DNA of 41,266 nt from an uncultured Lachnospiraceae bacterium (GCA_902762955.1 CACWQH010000019.1:1-41266), one strand, 5' to 3'. Positions 24,129 to 33,215 are shown, counted from the stretch's first letter. Made by a program: numbers and translations. The notes: generated by a model not told the origin, from the letters alone.

Positions 24129-24198
24129 TCTCGCCTAACGGCTCAATGTGGTTTTCGCTTTATACCGATGTCCGCAAGCGTTCATCGGCGCAAAGCTC
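24129..24198 (-). mobile_element. 70-bp palindromic mini-element, copy 1, with 9-bp flanking repeats
   Basis: Read on the minus strand it starts GAGCTTTGCG, contains CCGATG...CATCGG around ACGCTTGCG, and ends CCGTTAGGCGAGA. Flanks are TGTTGTAAT (24207-24199) and TGTTGTGAA (24128-24120), identical at 7 of 9 positions, as expected for an aged target-site duplication. The left flank contains the stop codon of the histidine-kinase gene, so insertion was immediately after it. It shares length, ends and stem layout with copy 2. Confidence 0.7.
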
Positions 24199-24199
24199 A

Positions 24200-25441
24200 T
24201 TACAACACAATCCTTATCCTCGTTCCGAGCTCGGTTCTGGAAAGTATTTCAAAATGTCCCTTATGTCTGTCAACTATCCATTTGGATATAGAAAGTCCAA
24301 GTCCTGTTCCCTGTGTTTTTCTTACCTCATCAGAACGGTAGAAGCGTTCAAACATATGCTGTACATCTGCTTCCGCCATACCAATTCCACTGTCCTGCAC
24401 CTGTAGGTACGGTCTTCCCTCTTCGTTACGTCCGACGGAAAGCTTTATCTCATCACCCTTTTCGGTGTATTTGGCTGCATTATCAACGAGGATTCTTACC
24501 GCCTGTTTTAACATGGAGGCATCTCCGTTAATATGGATATTTTCTTCCGGCTCCGCAAATCTGTAAGGATGTGCCTCATCAATCATAAGAGACTCCTCAT
24601 AGATTTCACGCATAGTATCATTGAGGGACATATCGGCAAATTTCATAACATTTTTTCCGCTGTCACCTCGTGCAAGGAACAATAGCTGTTCAACCAGATA
24701 TTTCATATGTGCGGACTCATTTTTTATAGCCGCTATGGACTCATCAAGTACTGCCTCATCCTCCTTGCCCCAACGGTCAAGCATATTGGCATAGCCCTCG
24801 ATAACCGCAATAGGTGTACGAAGCTCATGGGAGGCATCATTTACAAAACGCGCCTGCTGGTTATAGGTATCGTGCATTCTTTTTATCAGATTGTTCATCG
24901 CCTGTTCGATTCCCATAAGATCCTCGTCACCGAGCGAAAGTGCCTTCTCATCCTCGGGACTCATATGTGTAATCGCATCCTCAATACGATGAAACTTCTG
25001 CTCATCAAAGGTGAGACGGCTTATCTCATCCGCCTTTAAAGCAAGGTCATCAAGCGGCTTAAGTGTCTTTCTTATCTTTCTGTAATCTCCGTAATGCGAC
25101 AGAATAAGATTCATCATCTGAAAGAAAAATGCGATGCTCACCATAATTAAACTGAATATAAGCACGCCATATGCATTTATACTGACAAGCATTTCTCCCC
25201 TATCAGAAAAATTATAGGTAAGTGAGGTAATTCCATCAGGCATTGAAAGCCATCTTTCCCTGTTCCATTCAAAGAAATCGAGTCTGTCAATCTCAACAAA
25301 AAGCATCCAGCCAAAGGTCAGCGCAAAAAACAAAAACAAATCACTCGAAAAATATAATCCCCATTTTTTCGCCATATGCTGACGGTTAAGCTTTTTAGCA
25401 ATGGATGTGGTTTTTTTACTTTCCTGTTTTCTCTCCGCCAT
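24200..25441 (-). CDS. OmpR-system sensor histidine kinase (ArlS/CiaH-like)
   Basis: 413 residues with two membrane helices (about 27-50 and 88-112) around a short extracytoplasmic loop, then a HAMP-like linker and the HisKA domain with FVNDASHELRTPIAVIEGY (phospho-His). The ATPase has VDNAAKYTEKGD (N box), QDSGIGMAEAD (G1), MFERFYRSDEVR (F box) and GTGLGLSISKWIV (G2). The signal is unknown. It follows its response regulator (gap 84 bp, containing a hairpin) and a DUF4342 protein on the same strand, an arrangement suggesting envelope stress sensing. The stop codon lies in the direct repeat flanking the 70-bp element. Confidence 0.92.
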   Translation of the reverse strand: MAERKQESKKTTSIAKKLNRQHMAKKWGLYFSSDLFLFFALTFGWMLFVEIDRLDFFEWNRERWLSMPDGITSLTYNFSDRGEMLVSINAYGVLIFSLIMVSIAFFFQMMNLILSHYGDYRKIRKTLKPLDDLALKADEISRLTFDEQKFHRIEDAITHMSPEDEKALSLGDEDLMGIEQAMNNLIKRMHDTYNQQARFVNDASHELRTPIAVIEGYANMLDRWGKEDEAVLDESIAAIKNESAHMKYLVEQLLFLARGDSGKNVMKFADMSLNDTMREIYEESLMIDEAHPYRFAEPEENIHINGDASMLKQAVRILVDNAAKYTEKGDEIKLSVGRNEEGRPYLQVQDSGIGMAEADVQHMFERFYRSDEVRKTQGTGLGLSISKWIVDRHKGHFEILSRTELGTRIRIVL

Positions 25442-25465
25442 AGTATATATACCTTTCTATAACAT

Positions 25466-25501
25466 ATGCCTGCCTTTTAAATTAAAAAAGCAGGCATTTT
25501 T
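25466..25501 (+). terminator. Hairpin between regulator and kinase genes
   Basis: ATGCCTGC pairs with GCAGGCAT around a 16-base A/T loop, with TTTTTATTT following on the plus strand. No T-run follows on the minus strand, so for the two-component transcript it may instead be a processing or expression-tuning hairpin. Confidence 0.45.
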
Positions 25502-25525
25502 ATTTATCATAATATTTATTATCTT

Positions 25526-26284
25526 TTACTCCGACTTGATAACATATCCTACCCCGCGAATTGTCTGTATCAGCTTGATATCATACTTCTCATCTATCTT
25601 GGTTCGCAGGTATCTTATATATACATCAACAACATTTGTCTCTCCCACATAGTCATAACCGCACACCTTTTCAAGAAGGGTGTCACGCGACAGTACTATA
25701 TCTATATTTTCAAGCAGGGTTTTTAACATCAAAAACTCCCTGTTTGTAAGCTCGATTTCCTCGCCTCTGTAGGTAACTCTGTGCTTTGGTACATCGAGCA
25801 CAAGATCCTTTATCATAAATATTTCACTTTGTCCACTTTCCTTATTGACAGAAATATTAAGATTATCAAGGCCATCATTTAATTCCGGATAATCCTTCAA
25901 AGCAGCATGCTGATTATTGTTGCAATGTGTCTTAAGTGCAACTCTTATTCTCGCCAGAAGCTCCTCTATGGCAAATGGCTTTGTAATATAATCAATAGCT
26001 CCGGCATCCAGTCCCGATACCTTATCCATAACGGCATCTCTTGCCGTAAGAAGGATAACCGGAGTCGGCTTTTCATTTTGGAGTCTTCTTAAAACCTCCA
26101 ATCCGTTCAAGCCCGGGAGCATAATATCAAGCAGTATCAGTGTGTAGTCACCTGCAAGAGCCATATCAAGTGCAACTCTTCCATCGTGAGCCTTCTCGAC
26201 CTCATATCCCTCATGCTTTAATTCAAGCTCAATAAATCTTGCAAGCTTTTCTTCATCCTCAACCACAAGTATTTTTACTCCCAT
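25526..26284 (-). CDS. OmpR/PhoB-family response regulator
   Basis: 252 residues. The receiver domain has VVEDEEKLARF, the phospho-Asp in LILLDIMLPG, LLTARD and ITKPF. The C-terminal winged-helix Trans_reg_C domain runs from about 155 to 250 (DLVLDVPKHRVTYRGEEIEL, LLEKVCGYDY, TNVVDVYIRYLRTKID, IRGVGYVI). The linker is longer than usual (about 30 residues, polar, NNNQH...). Partner of the downstream kinase. Ribosome site GAGGGGAAG precedes ATG 26284. Confidence 0.93.
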   Translation of the reverse strand: MGVKILVVEDEEKLARFIELELKHEGYEVEKAHDGRVALDMALAGDYTLILLDIMLPGLNGLEVLRRLQNEKPTPVILLTARDAVMDKVSGLDAGAIDYITKPFAIEELLARIRVALKTHCNNNQHAALKDYPELNDGLDNLNISVNKESGQSEIFMIKDLVLDVPKHRVTYRGEEIELTNREFLMLKTLLENIDIVLSRDTLLEKVCGYDYVGETNVVDVYIRYLRTKIDEKYDIKLIQTIRGVGYVIKSE

Positions 26285-26385
26285 AATTCTTCCCCTCTTA
26301 TTATTATTTTTTCCTGCTATCCTTAGTCATCTCTAACAGGTATTTCATTTCATAAATTTATATTTAAATATCATGAAAAAACTTT

Positions 26386-26916
26386 TTAGTTATTCTTGAA
26401 CTCATCCTTTACCTGTCCGGTAAACTCTGAAGCCTTTTCCATAACCTTATTAACCTCATCATTGTTTCCTGTTCCTACTATTGTGTATCTGTAATCACAG
26501 AAGAGTGAAACAATTATAAGTATTACAAGTATCCACCATGCTGCAAGAAGTGCTATAAGTGCTACCCACAAAGGTATATCAAGAATTGTCTTATCCTTGT
26601 GCTCAACCTTAAGATGATTATCATTAAGGTATCTTGCTGCCTTCTTAAGCATCTTACCTAACTTTTTACCAACGCTTTCCTCGTTGCTTCTTTCCTCGCC
26701 CTCTTTTACTATGGCAGGAACATCTGCATATTTCGGCTGTTCTGAAGCATCTGTTGAGTATGAAGTCTGTTCAGGGGATTTTACCTTTCCCTGCTTCTCA
26801 AGATAAACCATTGCATCAAGCAAATCTCCGTTTGAATTTTCAAGTGCCTCCTTAGCTTCCTCGTAAGAAACATTTGCACGCTCTCTTAACTTTTCAACCT
26901 TTTCTAATTCATCCAT
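26386..26916 (-). CDS. UBA-like plus DUF4342 membrane-associated protein
   Basis: 176 residues. The first ~42 form a UBA/TS-N-like helical bundle (KVEKLRERANVSYEEAKEAL, NGDLLDAMVYLEKQGK) as seen in EF-Ts and NAC. A polar linker follows, then a DUF4342 domain (LKVEHKDKTILDIPLWVALIALLAAWWILVILIIV) with one strong membrane helix at about 118-140. DUF4342 genes often neighbour envelope-stress regulators, and here the gene is the first of a three-gene unit with the OmpR-type pair. Function unknown; a role in sensing or buffering membrane stress is inference from context. Confidence 0.8.
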   Translation of the reverse strand: MDELEKVEKLRERANVSYEEAKEALENSNGDLLDAMVYLEKQGKVKSPEQTSYSTDASEQPKYADVPAIVKEGEERSNEESVGKKLGKMLKKAARYLNDNHLKVEHKDKTILDIPLWVALIALLAAWWILVILIIVSLFCDYRYTIVGTGNNDEVNKVMEKASEFTGQVKDEFKNN

Positions 26917-27166
26917 ATCTTTATCCTCTCTTTCTTAAAACTCATTTATGGTTTTTATTCGCTTGTCAGGATTTTTATTTTCTGAATTTTATTTTTTATG
27001 TCCTCCTGACAGTACCTAATATATACCATAATTATTAGAGAGTCCTTTAAGTAAAATTAAAATTAGATTAAAATTTAAATTAATTTTTTAATTTAATCTT
27101 TAAAAAACAAATTATCTATTTCATAATTATACTGCAAAAGATATATCTACTTCAAAATATAAATCT

Positions 27167-28153
27167 TTACCCTATATATTTTCTAAAGAACCTGCACTCA
27201 TCATCATTACACACTGCCGCCATATCAAGTTTCATATTGCAATGAAACACATGTCCGAGCGGATTATCTCCATCTGAATAAAAATGATATTCAAAGGATA
27301 CACCTAAATCTTCAAGCCTGTTACACAGCTTTCCTGCCTCTTTCATAAGAAAATCACCTGTAGCAGTCATGATATATGCCGGTGGAAATTTTTTATTGAT
27401 ATGAGTTATAACATCAATCATATCAAATTCACCATTACACCCATCATTTTCAAATAAATATCCCGCCATATCCTTTAGACCGCGTTTTTCTTTTGGGGAA
27501 TCAAAGCTATATTTACCGCAGTTAAAAGCTGCTGCCTTTATCCTAATATCCTGCTGTGGTTTGAATACCATTTCTTTGAAAGTTTTCGCGTCACCTAATT
27601 CATCCGTATTTTCTTTAATATAATTATTTATCTTTTCAACATAGCTTTTATCGTTCATTAAGTTAATGTATATTCCAAGCAGATTTGCTCCTGCGGAATC
27701 TCCTACCGCATATACATTTTCAGTATCAAATCCATACTCCGATGCATGTGCATATATCCATGTAAAAACCGCATCCGTATCAAATACCGAAGCTGGAAAT
27801 TTATCCTCGGGTGCAAGTCTGTAAGTATAATTTACCACCGCGAAACCCCTCTCGGCAAGACTCATACAATAATACTGATACACATCCTTATCACCGTAAA
27901 CCCAGCCTCCGCCATGGCAGCTTACTATAACAGGAAGCCTTGTAATATCAGAGTTCTCCGAACTATGAATATTTCTTGCAGCCTCTAAACCATTTTTATT
28001 CTTTGGTCTATATACATCAAGCAAATTCCACTTTCCATGTTCCCCGTAGCTTATATTGTCAAATCTTTCAATATCTTCCGGAGTTTTAAGACCTTCATCT
28101 CTTTCTTTATCAGATGTTCCAAACATCCGTCTTGTTACTTCAACAAGTGACAT
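27167..28153 (-). CDS. Alpha/beta-hydrolase esterase (HSL-like)
   Basis: 328 residues from ATG 28153 (GGAGG 7 bp upstream). It has the oxyanion-hole motif SCHGGGWVYGD, the nucleophile elbow VGDSAGAN, and probable acid and histidine in TATGDFL and PLGHVFHC. This fits the hormone-sensitive-lipase group of cytosolic carboxylesterases (BD-FAE/lipase-like); no secretion signal is present. The substrate is unknown. It is about 40 bp downstream of an unknown membrane-protein gene on the same strand. The 27000-27166 stretch downstream is very AT-rich with a weak hairpin and no gene. Confidence 0.85.
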   Translation of the reverse strand: MSLVEVTRRMFGTSDKERDEGLKTPEDIERFDNISYGEHGKWNLLDVYRPKNKNGLEAARNIHSSENSDITRLPVIVSCHGGGWVYGDKDVYQYYCMSLAERGFAVVNYTYRLAPEDKFPASVFDTDAVFTWIYAHASEYGFDTENVYAVGDSAGANLLGIYINLMNDKSYVEKINNYIKENTDELGDAKTFKEMVFKPQQDIRIKAAAFNCGKYSFDSPKEKRGLKDMAGYLFENDGCNGEFDMIDVITHINKKFPPAYIMTATGDFLMKEAGKLCNRLEDLGVSFEYHFYSDGDNPLGHVFHCNMKLDMAAVCNDDECRFFRKYIG

Positions 28154-28192
28154 TTCTTTCCTCCAAACCACAATATCTGATAATACAAATAT

Positions 28193-29104
28193 CTATTCAC
28201 TTTTTAGCTTAAATCCCTTACCGGATGTATTCTTTTTTTGATCAGTTTTTTTCTCTTTTTCACTATTTTGAAGATTTTTATCAATAACAGTCTCTTTTAC
28301 TTTACTATTATCATAAGTTATATCCGCATCTGTTTCATCTTTATTATCCTGTAAGCTGCTTTTCATTACCGTTATATTCTTAAAAACATCATCGCCTGCA
28401 ACTAAAACCTTTTTGCCGCTACCGACATATGTTACTCCATTCAATATATCTCTGATAAAAGTGATTATCAAAACAATTCCTATAAATATGACCACTATAC
28501 CCAAAAATTTCTTCAAACTGTTTGCCGCAGATATAATAACCTTTATAGATTGTTCCAAAACACTGTCCATGGATTTTCCGGATACATTGTAATCGACATT
28601 TATCACAATGTCACTCACATCCATTCTGACATATCTTCGTTCCGGCATAAATTTATTTACACCGGAGCCCAAAGTCGTCTTATAATCGCCCTCATCTAAA
28701 TCCGGAATTTTGTCAATTTTACCATCAAGATACAAGATTTCAGGCTTAGCTCCTTTATTGAAAAAATAATAATCCTTACAGCTACGTGCATATTCTGATA
28801 CTTTAGCATCAACTTTGCTTCCTTTGGAAGTCTTTATTACAATAAATCTTCCATCATTTATTTGCGCCAGATAATAACATTCCGTATCATACATTATACC
28901 TGCAAGATTCTCTTTTTCTAAAAATACATCACCAACGTCGATAATATATAGCCCAACCTCTGTTCCATAAGTAGGTATATTGGAATTTTGATAATTATTA
29001 AGATTTTTGGACATATCTTCCATATTCAGACCGCTTCCAAATAAGAGAAAAAAACCAACCTCCATCAGAAAAACAGCCATAATCAAATTTAAAATAGTCT
29101 TCAT
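28193..29104 (-). CDS. Hypothetical two-helix membrane protein
   Basis: 303 residues, not recognised. Helix one at about 5-24 (LIMAVFLMEVGFFLLFGSG) and helix two at about 200-218 (FLGIVVIFIGIVLIITFI) flank an extracytoplasmic domain of ~170 residues (VGLYIIDVGDVFLEKENLAG, YVRMDVSDIVINVDYNV). The C-terminal ~80 residues are polar and Lys/Asp-rich and presumably cytoplasmic. The topology resembles E3-ligase-like or Mother-of-FtsZ-type membrane sensors only in outline. It precedes the esterase gene in one probable unit. Confidence 0.7.
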   Translation of the reverse strand: MKTILNLIMAVFLMEVGFFLLFGSGLNMEDMSKNLNNYQNSNIPTYGTEVGLYIIDVGDVFLEKENLAGIMYDTECYYLAQINDGRFIVIKTSKGSKVDAKVSEYARSCKDYYFFNKGAKPEILYLDGKIDKIPDLDEGDYKTTLGSGVNKFMPERRYVRMDVSDIVINVDYNVSGKSMDSVLEQSIKVIISAANSLKKFLGIVVIFIGIVLIITFIRDILNGVTYVGSGKKVLVAGDDVFKNITVMKSSLQDNKDETDADITYDNSKVKETVIDKNLQNSEKEKKTDQKKNTSGKGFKLKSE

Positions 29105-29288
29105 ATCAAATCAATCTCATCCATAAATTATTCAATAAACAGAATAACTGTCTTTTATCATAACAACATAATATTTATTCAAAAGCATAACAAATATGGT
29201 TATACAAATCTCTGTTAATTATAACTCATATAAACCATTTAAACAATTTTAATTTTCGTCTTTATAATAAATAAAAGTGTGATATAAT

Positions 29289-29358
29289 GAGCAAAGCGAC
29301 GATCACGCTTGCGTGAACCGGCATTTTGCGAACTTCTTCATCGAACCGATAGGTGAGA
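29289..29358 (+). mobile_element. 70-bp palindromic mini-element, copy 2, with perfect 9-bp target duplication
   Basis: Starts GAGCAAAGCG, contains CACGCTTGCGTG and ends CCGATAGGTGAGA. It is bounded by perfect direct repeats TGATATAAT at 29280-29288 and 29359-29367. The same length (70 bp), ends and central ACGCTTGCG as copy 1. The remainder of 29105-29418 holds no gene; it is AT-rich upstream sequence for the TraX-family gene. Confidence 0.75.
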
Positions 29359-29418
29359 TGATATAATTATTTCTTGTTAAACAAAAATCGGATTTGAATT
29401 AATAAAAAGGAAAGAAAA

Positions 29419-30186
29419 ATGTCAACTTTTATTTTAAAGCTAATTGCAATTATATCAATGACCATAGATCATGTAGGTGCCGCAATAGGAACAACCTGCA
29501 AGGACGGAAACCTATACTTGAGTGGACTTATACCACTTAACATATATAATCTGTTAAGGTGTATCGGCCGGATCGCATTTCCTATATACTGCTATCTTAT
29601 CGTGGAAGGCTTTTACCACACAAGAAATGTCAAAAAATATGCTTTAAGATTATTTATATTTTCTATAATATCACAGGTGCCGTTTTCACTGGCATTTTTA
29701 AAATCCGCAACGGATTTCAGTGATTTAAATGTTTACTTTACACTTTTGTTTGGTCTTATCTGCGTCTTACTTGCGGACGAGGCAAAAAAGCATTACAAGG
29801 AATGTAAAGAAACCGGAGCATCTGCTGTTTTATATACTGTGGGATATCCTCTGGCAATAATTCTGATTATGATAGTTTCTGTCATAATCCATACTGATTA
29901 TTCAGCCTTTGGAATTATGCTCATTCTTTTATTTTACTTTTTTAGAACAGATAAAGAAAAGCCTCTTTTTGAAAAGCAAAACGCAAAGAGATTCATGGGA
30001 CTTTTTATCTCAATTGCAATTTGTACATTCGTTTTTTCCAATACGGTTGAGCTGCTTGGATTACTTGCCATGCTTCCTATAGGCTTTCACAACAATAAAA
30101 AGGGACCGTCTATGAAATACGTATTTTACGCATACTATCCGGTCCATCTTCTTATACTTTATGGGATTTTCACTATGCTTTCCTAA
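29419..30186 (+). CDS. TraX family membrane protein
   Basis: 255 residues, eight or so hydrophobic helices. It has the TraX signature (PF05857): KLIAIISMTIDHVGAAI near the start, then LLRCIGRIAFPIYCYLIVEG and NVKKYALRLFIFSIISQVPF, ending YAYYPVHLLILYGIF. TraX of the F plasmid acetylates pilin, and the family belongs to the wider membrane acyltransferases, but chromosomal copies in Firmicutes have no known target. AAAGGAAAG precedes ATG 29419. It converges on lrgB with only 3 bp between stop codons and no visible terminator. Confidence 0.88.
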   Translation: MSTFILKLIAIISMTIDHVGAAIGTTCKDGNLYLSGLIPLNIYNLLRCIGRIAFPIYCYLIVEGFYHTRNVKKYALRLFIFSIISQVPFSLAFLKSATDFSDLNVYFTLLFGLICVLLADEAKKHYKECKETGASAVLYTVGYPLAIILIMIVSVIIHTDYSAFGIMLILLFYFFRTDKEKPLFEKQNAKRFMGLFISIAICTFVFSNTVELLGLLAMLPIGFHNNKKGPSMKYVFYAYYPVHLLILYGIFTMLS

Positions 30187-30189
30187 ACT

Positions 30190-30891
30190 CTACATAAAAT
30201 TTGCAAAAACAACAGCACCGAATACTGTTATGACTCCGGCAACTACTATGGAGAGGCTGCTCATAGCCCCCTCTACCTCACCAAGCTCCATAGCTTTGGC
30301 TGTGCCGATTGCATGGCTTGCCGTTCCACAGGCTATGCCTCTGGCTATCGGTTCTTCTATATGAAATATCTTAAATACCAGCTCTGCTATTATGTTCCCA
30401 CAGACTCCGGTAAGAATTATGACTATGACAGTTATGGATACGTAGCCACCAAGCTCCTCCGATACTCCCATGCCTATAGCTGTGGTTATTGATTTGGGAA
30501 GCAGTGAAACATATTCTTCATGAGTCATATCAAAGCTTAATGCAAGGGCAAGTACACCGAGCATGCTTGCTATAACTCCGGAGGCAATGCCAAGTATTAC
30601 AGCCTTCCAATTGTTTTTTAATTCACGTAGCTGTTCGTATAAAGGAACTGCCAGACAAACGGTGACCGGCGTAAGCAGATAGCTTAGATACTGTGCACCG
30701 GCACTATACTTTTGATAGTCTATATGTCCAAGCTTTAAAACCGCTATAACGATTATGATGGATATAAGCAGTGGATTAAATATTCCGGATTTAAATTTCT
30801 TTTTTAAAAATATTCCTGTCTCATATGCCGCAAGACTTAAAAGCAGTCCAAAGAAGGCTGATTCTTCAAGTGTTTTTGATATTTCACTCAT
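30190..30891 (-). CDS. lrgB: LrgB/CidB family membrane protein
   Basis: 233 residues, highly hydrophobic, with the LrgB signature SITTAIGMGVSEELGG followed by ITGVCGN-like segment ILTGVCGNIIAELV and GTASHAIGTAKAMELGEVEGAMSSL. It is linked to holin/antiholin-like control of murein hydrolases and to pyruvate or glycolate transport in relatives. Its ATG overlaps the end of lrgA by 8 bp, indicating translational coupling, with AAGGAGG inside lrgA. Confidence 0.92.
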   Translation of the reverse strand: MSEISKTLEESAFFGLLLSLAAYETGIFLKKKFKSGIFNPLLISIIIVIAVLKLGHIDYQKYSAGAQYLSYLLTPVTVCLAVPLYEQLRELKNNWKAVILGIASGVIASMLGVLALALSFDMTHEEYVSLLPKSITTAIGMGVSEELGGYVSITVIVIILTGVCGNIIAELVFKIFHIEEPIARGIACGTASHAIGTAKAMELGEVEGAMSSLSIVVAGVITVFGAVVFANFM

Positions 30892-31369
30892 TTTTTGAAT
30901 CCTCCTTTTTCATGTTGTTATCTGCTATATTCATATCAACAGCTTCAGTTATAATTTTCTTATCAGTTCGGACTGTTTTATTATTTTCTCTCTCATAGCT
31001 CTTTAAATTATCAGTGCTATGTTTTTTCTCATACCTTATGGCAAACTGTGTCATAAGTCCTGATACTGCCATAACGAGAACAGTTGTTGCTATAATTACT
31101 GTCACATACATATACCATTTTGTACTTATAAGTCCCCAGGAATTGATAAGTCCGACTGCTGCCGGTATAAAAACCAGTGGCATAATTTCGATTAAGAATC
31201 CGGATACCTCTTTTACATGCTCAACCTTGATGATACCGGTAAAAAGGCACACAAACATAATCACTATACCGTATATACTTGCCGGAACCGGAAGTGGAAT
31301 ATAGTGATTAAGCAATTCTCCTATAAAAGAAATAAATAGTATTATTAAAAACTGTCTGATGTATTTCAT
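30884..31369 (-). CDS. lrgA: LrgA/CidA family holin-like protein
   Basis: 161 residues with four membrane helices and the LrgA signature (IPLPVPASIYGIVIMFVCL; IMPLVFIPAAVGLI). It is longer than the typical ~120-140 residues because of a polar C-terminal tail of about 45 residues (KKHSTDNLKSYE...KKEDSKNE). AGGAGAA precedes the ATG. Partner of lrgB. No LytSR pair lies adjacent: the LytS-type kinase at 17691 is 12 kb away and its regulator lacks a LytTR domain. Confidence 0.9.
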   Translation of the reverse strand: MKYIRQFLIILFISFIGELLNHYIPLPVPASIYGIVIMFVCLFTGIIKVEHVKEVSGFLIEIMPLVFIPAAVGLINSWGLISTKWYMYVTVIIATTVLVMAVSGLMTQFAIRYEKKHSTDNLKSYERENNKTVRTDKKIITEAVDMNIADNNMKKEDSKNE

Positions 31370-31430
31370 GTCTGTTCTCCTGCCGATAATCTATCAGGAT
31401 TGATTCAGCTTTTGCCAGTAAAATGTATAG

Positions 31431-33215
31431 CTATGCCTGTTCTCTTACAACCTCTTTATAATACGTCTCAAGCTTTTCTCTTGATGCGAGAAAATATTTA
31501 TTTAATCTTTCATCAAACTGAGTCCCCATGCCTTCTTCAATTATATTAAACGCCTGCTCAAAGGACATACTATCCTTATAGCATCTTTTACTTACAAGTG
31601 CATCATATACGTCTGCTATCGCCATGATACGTGCCTCAAGCGGAATCGTTTCTCCCTTTATGTGCTCCGGATAACCTGAGCCGTCCCATCTTTCATGATG
31701 ATAATGTGCCACATTTTCAGCTATGATTTGGAAACGTGGTTCTTCAATATCTGCCAACACCTTGTGAACTATTTCGGCACCCTTGGCGGCATGCTTTTTC
31801 ATTTCTTCAAATTCCTCAGGAGTAAATCTTCCCGGCTTCCTGAGTACCGCATCATCAACCGCAATCTTTCCAAGGTCATGCATAGGTGCAGCCTTGATAA
31901 CATATTTGCAAAATTCATCATCAAGTCCTTCCATGTTATCCTTTCTCATCTCATCAATAAGTATTCTTACAACCTCGCTCGTTCTCTTGATATGTCCGCC
32001 GGTATTTGCATCGCGATTTTCAACCATATCTGCTATTCCAAGCACCATCTTGTCCTGAATTTCCTGTATATGCTCTGTTTTTTGAGCAACCTCATGTTCC
32101 AACCTCTGATTATACTGTTGCAAAAGTTTGGTATATTTTCTTTCCTTTGTTTCATCAATTATGGAAATCTGATAACCCTTAATCTTCTTTTGATACATGA
32201 GATGCTCGACAACTATCCTGTAGATTTTGCCGTCTCTTTCAAGGATATGCTCGTCCTCATGATGTTCATGCTTATGTTTATAGGGATTGTCATGCACATC
32301 CTCGTAATCATGTTCATCTCCGCCGTGGTCGACACATTTGCCCTTAAAATCATCTATGAAGCCATGAAGTATGGAAATGATTGAATATTCATTTTCCATA
32401 TCTATAAATTTTTTATCAACTCTGAGTCTGGCAAGCTCAGGGAAAAGTTTCTTTGCTGTATTGTTACTGCCTATATAATTGTTCTTGGTACTTACGGATA
32501 AAAAAACATTTTCACCCTTATCTATAAGGGATGAGGCCTGCACACGGCTTATATTGTAGAGAGAGGTGTCTTCTATAATTATAAGCATGATAATCTGAAA
32601 CATTATATCCTCCGCCGGCATAAAGCTCAGGTTACTGCCTATTGCTTTTCCAATCAGATAAGAAGAAAGGGACAGTACCTCAATCGCCGAAAAGAAAATA
32701 AGAGATTTATATGATACCCCCTTATTTCCTCTAAAGCAAAATATTATAACTCCTATACCTATAACCGCATGAAGTATGATAATTACATAAAATGCAGCAT
32801 GCATAGGGCCATAGGCTTTTTCTAAAATCGAAACACCATTTTCTATTTTGAAAACTGCTTCTTTATAATAGATATCTGAACGACCGATAGTAAATGTAAA
32901 GCCGTATATCAAAAAGCTGAGGGTAAACATCACAATAGTAAATATCTTTGAAACATTTCCCTCATACATGGATACTATACTCAGCATTATAAAAAGCGAC
33001 AGAAAATTACCGCCTAGTATTGTTATATTATTTGCTATCAATGCCTCCTCAAGATTTTTTGATACGGAAAGCATATAAAAGCCCATATTGGTTATAGGTA
33101 TAAGAATGAAAAGCAAGGTAAAATATATATTGGTATCACTTTTCCACCGCCATACAAATATAAGCGTTCCAACAACTGATAAAACAAATGTCGCTAAATA
33201 ATATGCTTCAATCAA
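31431..33215 (-). CDS. Membrane HD-GYP c-di-GMP phosphodiesterase with His-rich insert
   Basis: About 594 residues. I chose TTG 33215 because GGAGG lies 8 bp before it; GTG 33230 is part of that ribosome site. Order: seven membrane helices (about 1-220, HisKA_7TM-like), a PAS-like domain (about 225-360), a coiled coil, and an HD-GYP domain (about 390-585) with HDLGKIAVDD and HHERWDGSGYPE, the HD and GYP signatures of c-di-GMP hydrolysis. The PAS-like domain contains an unusual His/Asp/Glu-rich insert at about 297-323 (8 His in 27 residues, plus a nearby Cys), which could bind zinc, nickel or copper. No paired cyclase is adjacent. Confidence 0.9.
   Translation of the reverse strand: MIEAYYLATFVLSVVGTLIFVWRWKSDTNIYFTLLFILIPITNMGFYMLSVSKNLEEALIANNITILGGNFLSLFIMLSIVSMYEGNVSKIFTIVMFTLSFLIYGFTFTIGRSDIYYKEAVFKIENGVSILEKAYGPMHAAFYVIIILHAVIGIGVIIFCFRGNKGVSYKSLIFFSAIEVLSLSSYLIGKAIGSNLSFMPAEDIMFQIIMLIIIEDTSLYNISRVQASSLIDKGENVFLSVSTKNNYIGSNNTAKKLFPELARLRVDKKFIDMENEYSIISILHGFIDDFKGKCVDHGGDEHDYEDVHDNPYKHKHEHHEDEHILERDGKIYRIVVEHLMYQKKIKGYQISIIDETKERKYTKLLQQYNQRLEHEVAQKTEHIQEIQDKMVLGIADMVENRDANTGGHIKRTSEVVRILIDEMRKDNMEGLDDEFCKYVIKAAPMHDLGKIAVDDAVLRKPGRFTPEEFEEMKKHAAKGAEIVHKVLADIEEPRFQIIAENVAHYHHERWDGSGYPEHIKGETIPLEARIMAIADVYDALVSKRCYKDSMSFEQAFNIIEEGMGTQFDERLNKYFLASREKLETYYKEVVREQA

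Noticed and set aside
24129-24202. Integron attC-like site (GCCTAAC resembles RYYYAAC)
   Set aside because: The matching GTTRRRY at the other end is missing, no integrase or cassette array is near, and the 9-bp flanking duplications fit transposition better.
16844-31369. LytSR system controlling LrgAB
   Set aside because: The LytS-type kinase is 12 kb from lrgAB and its partner regulator has a SARP/OmpR-like, not LytTR, output domain.
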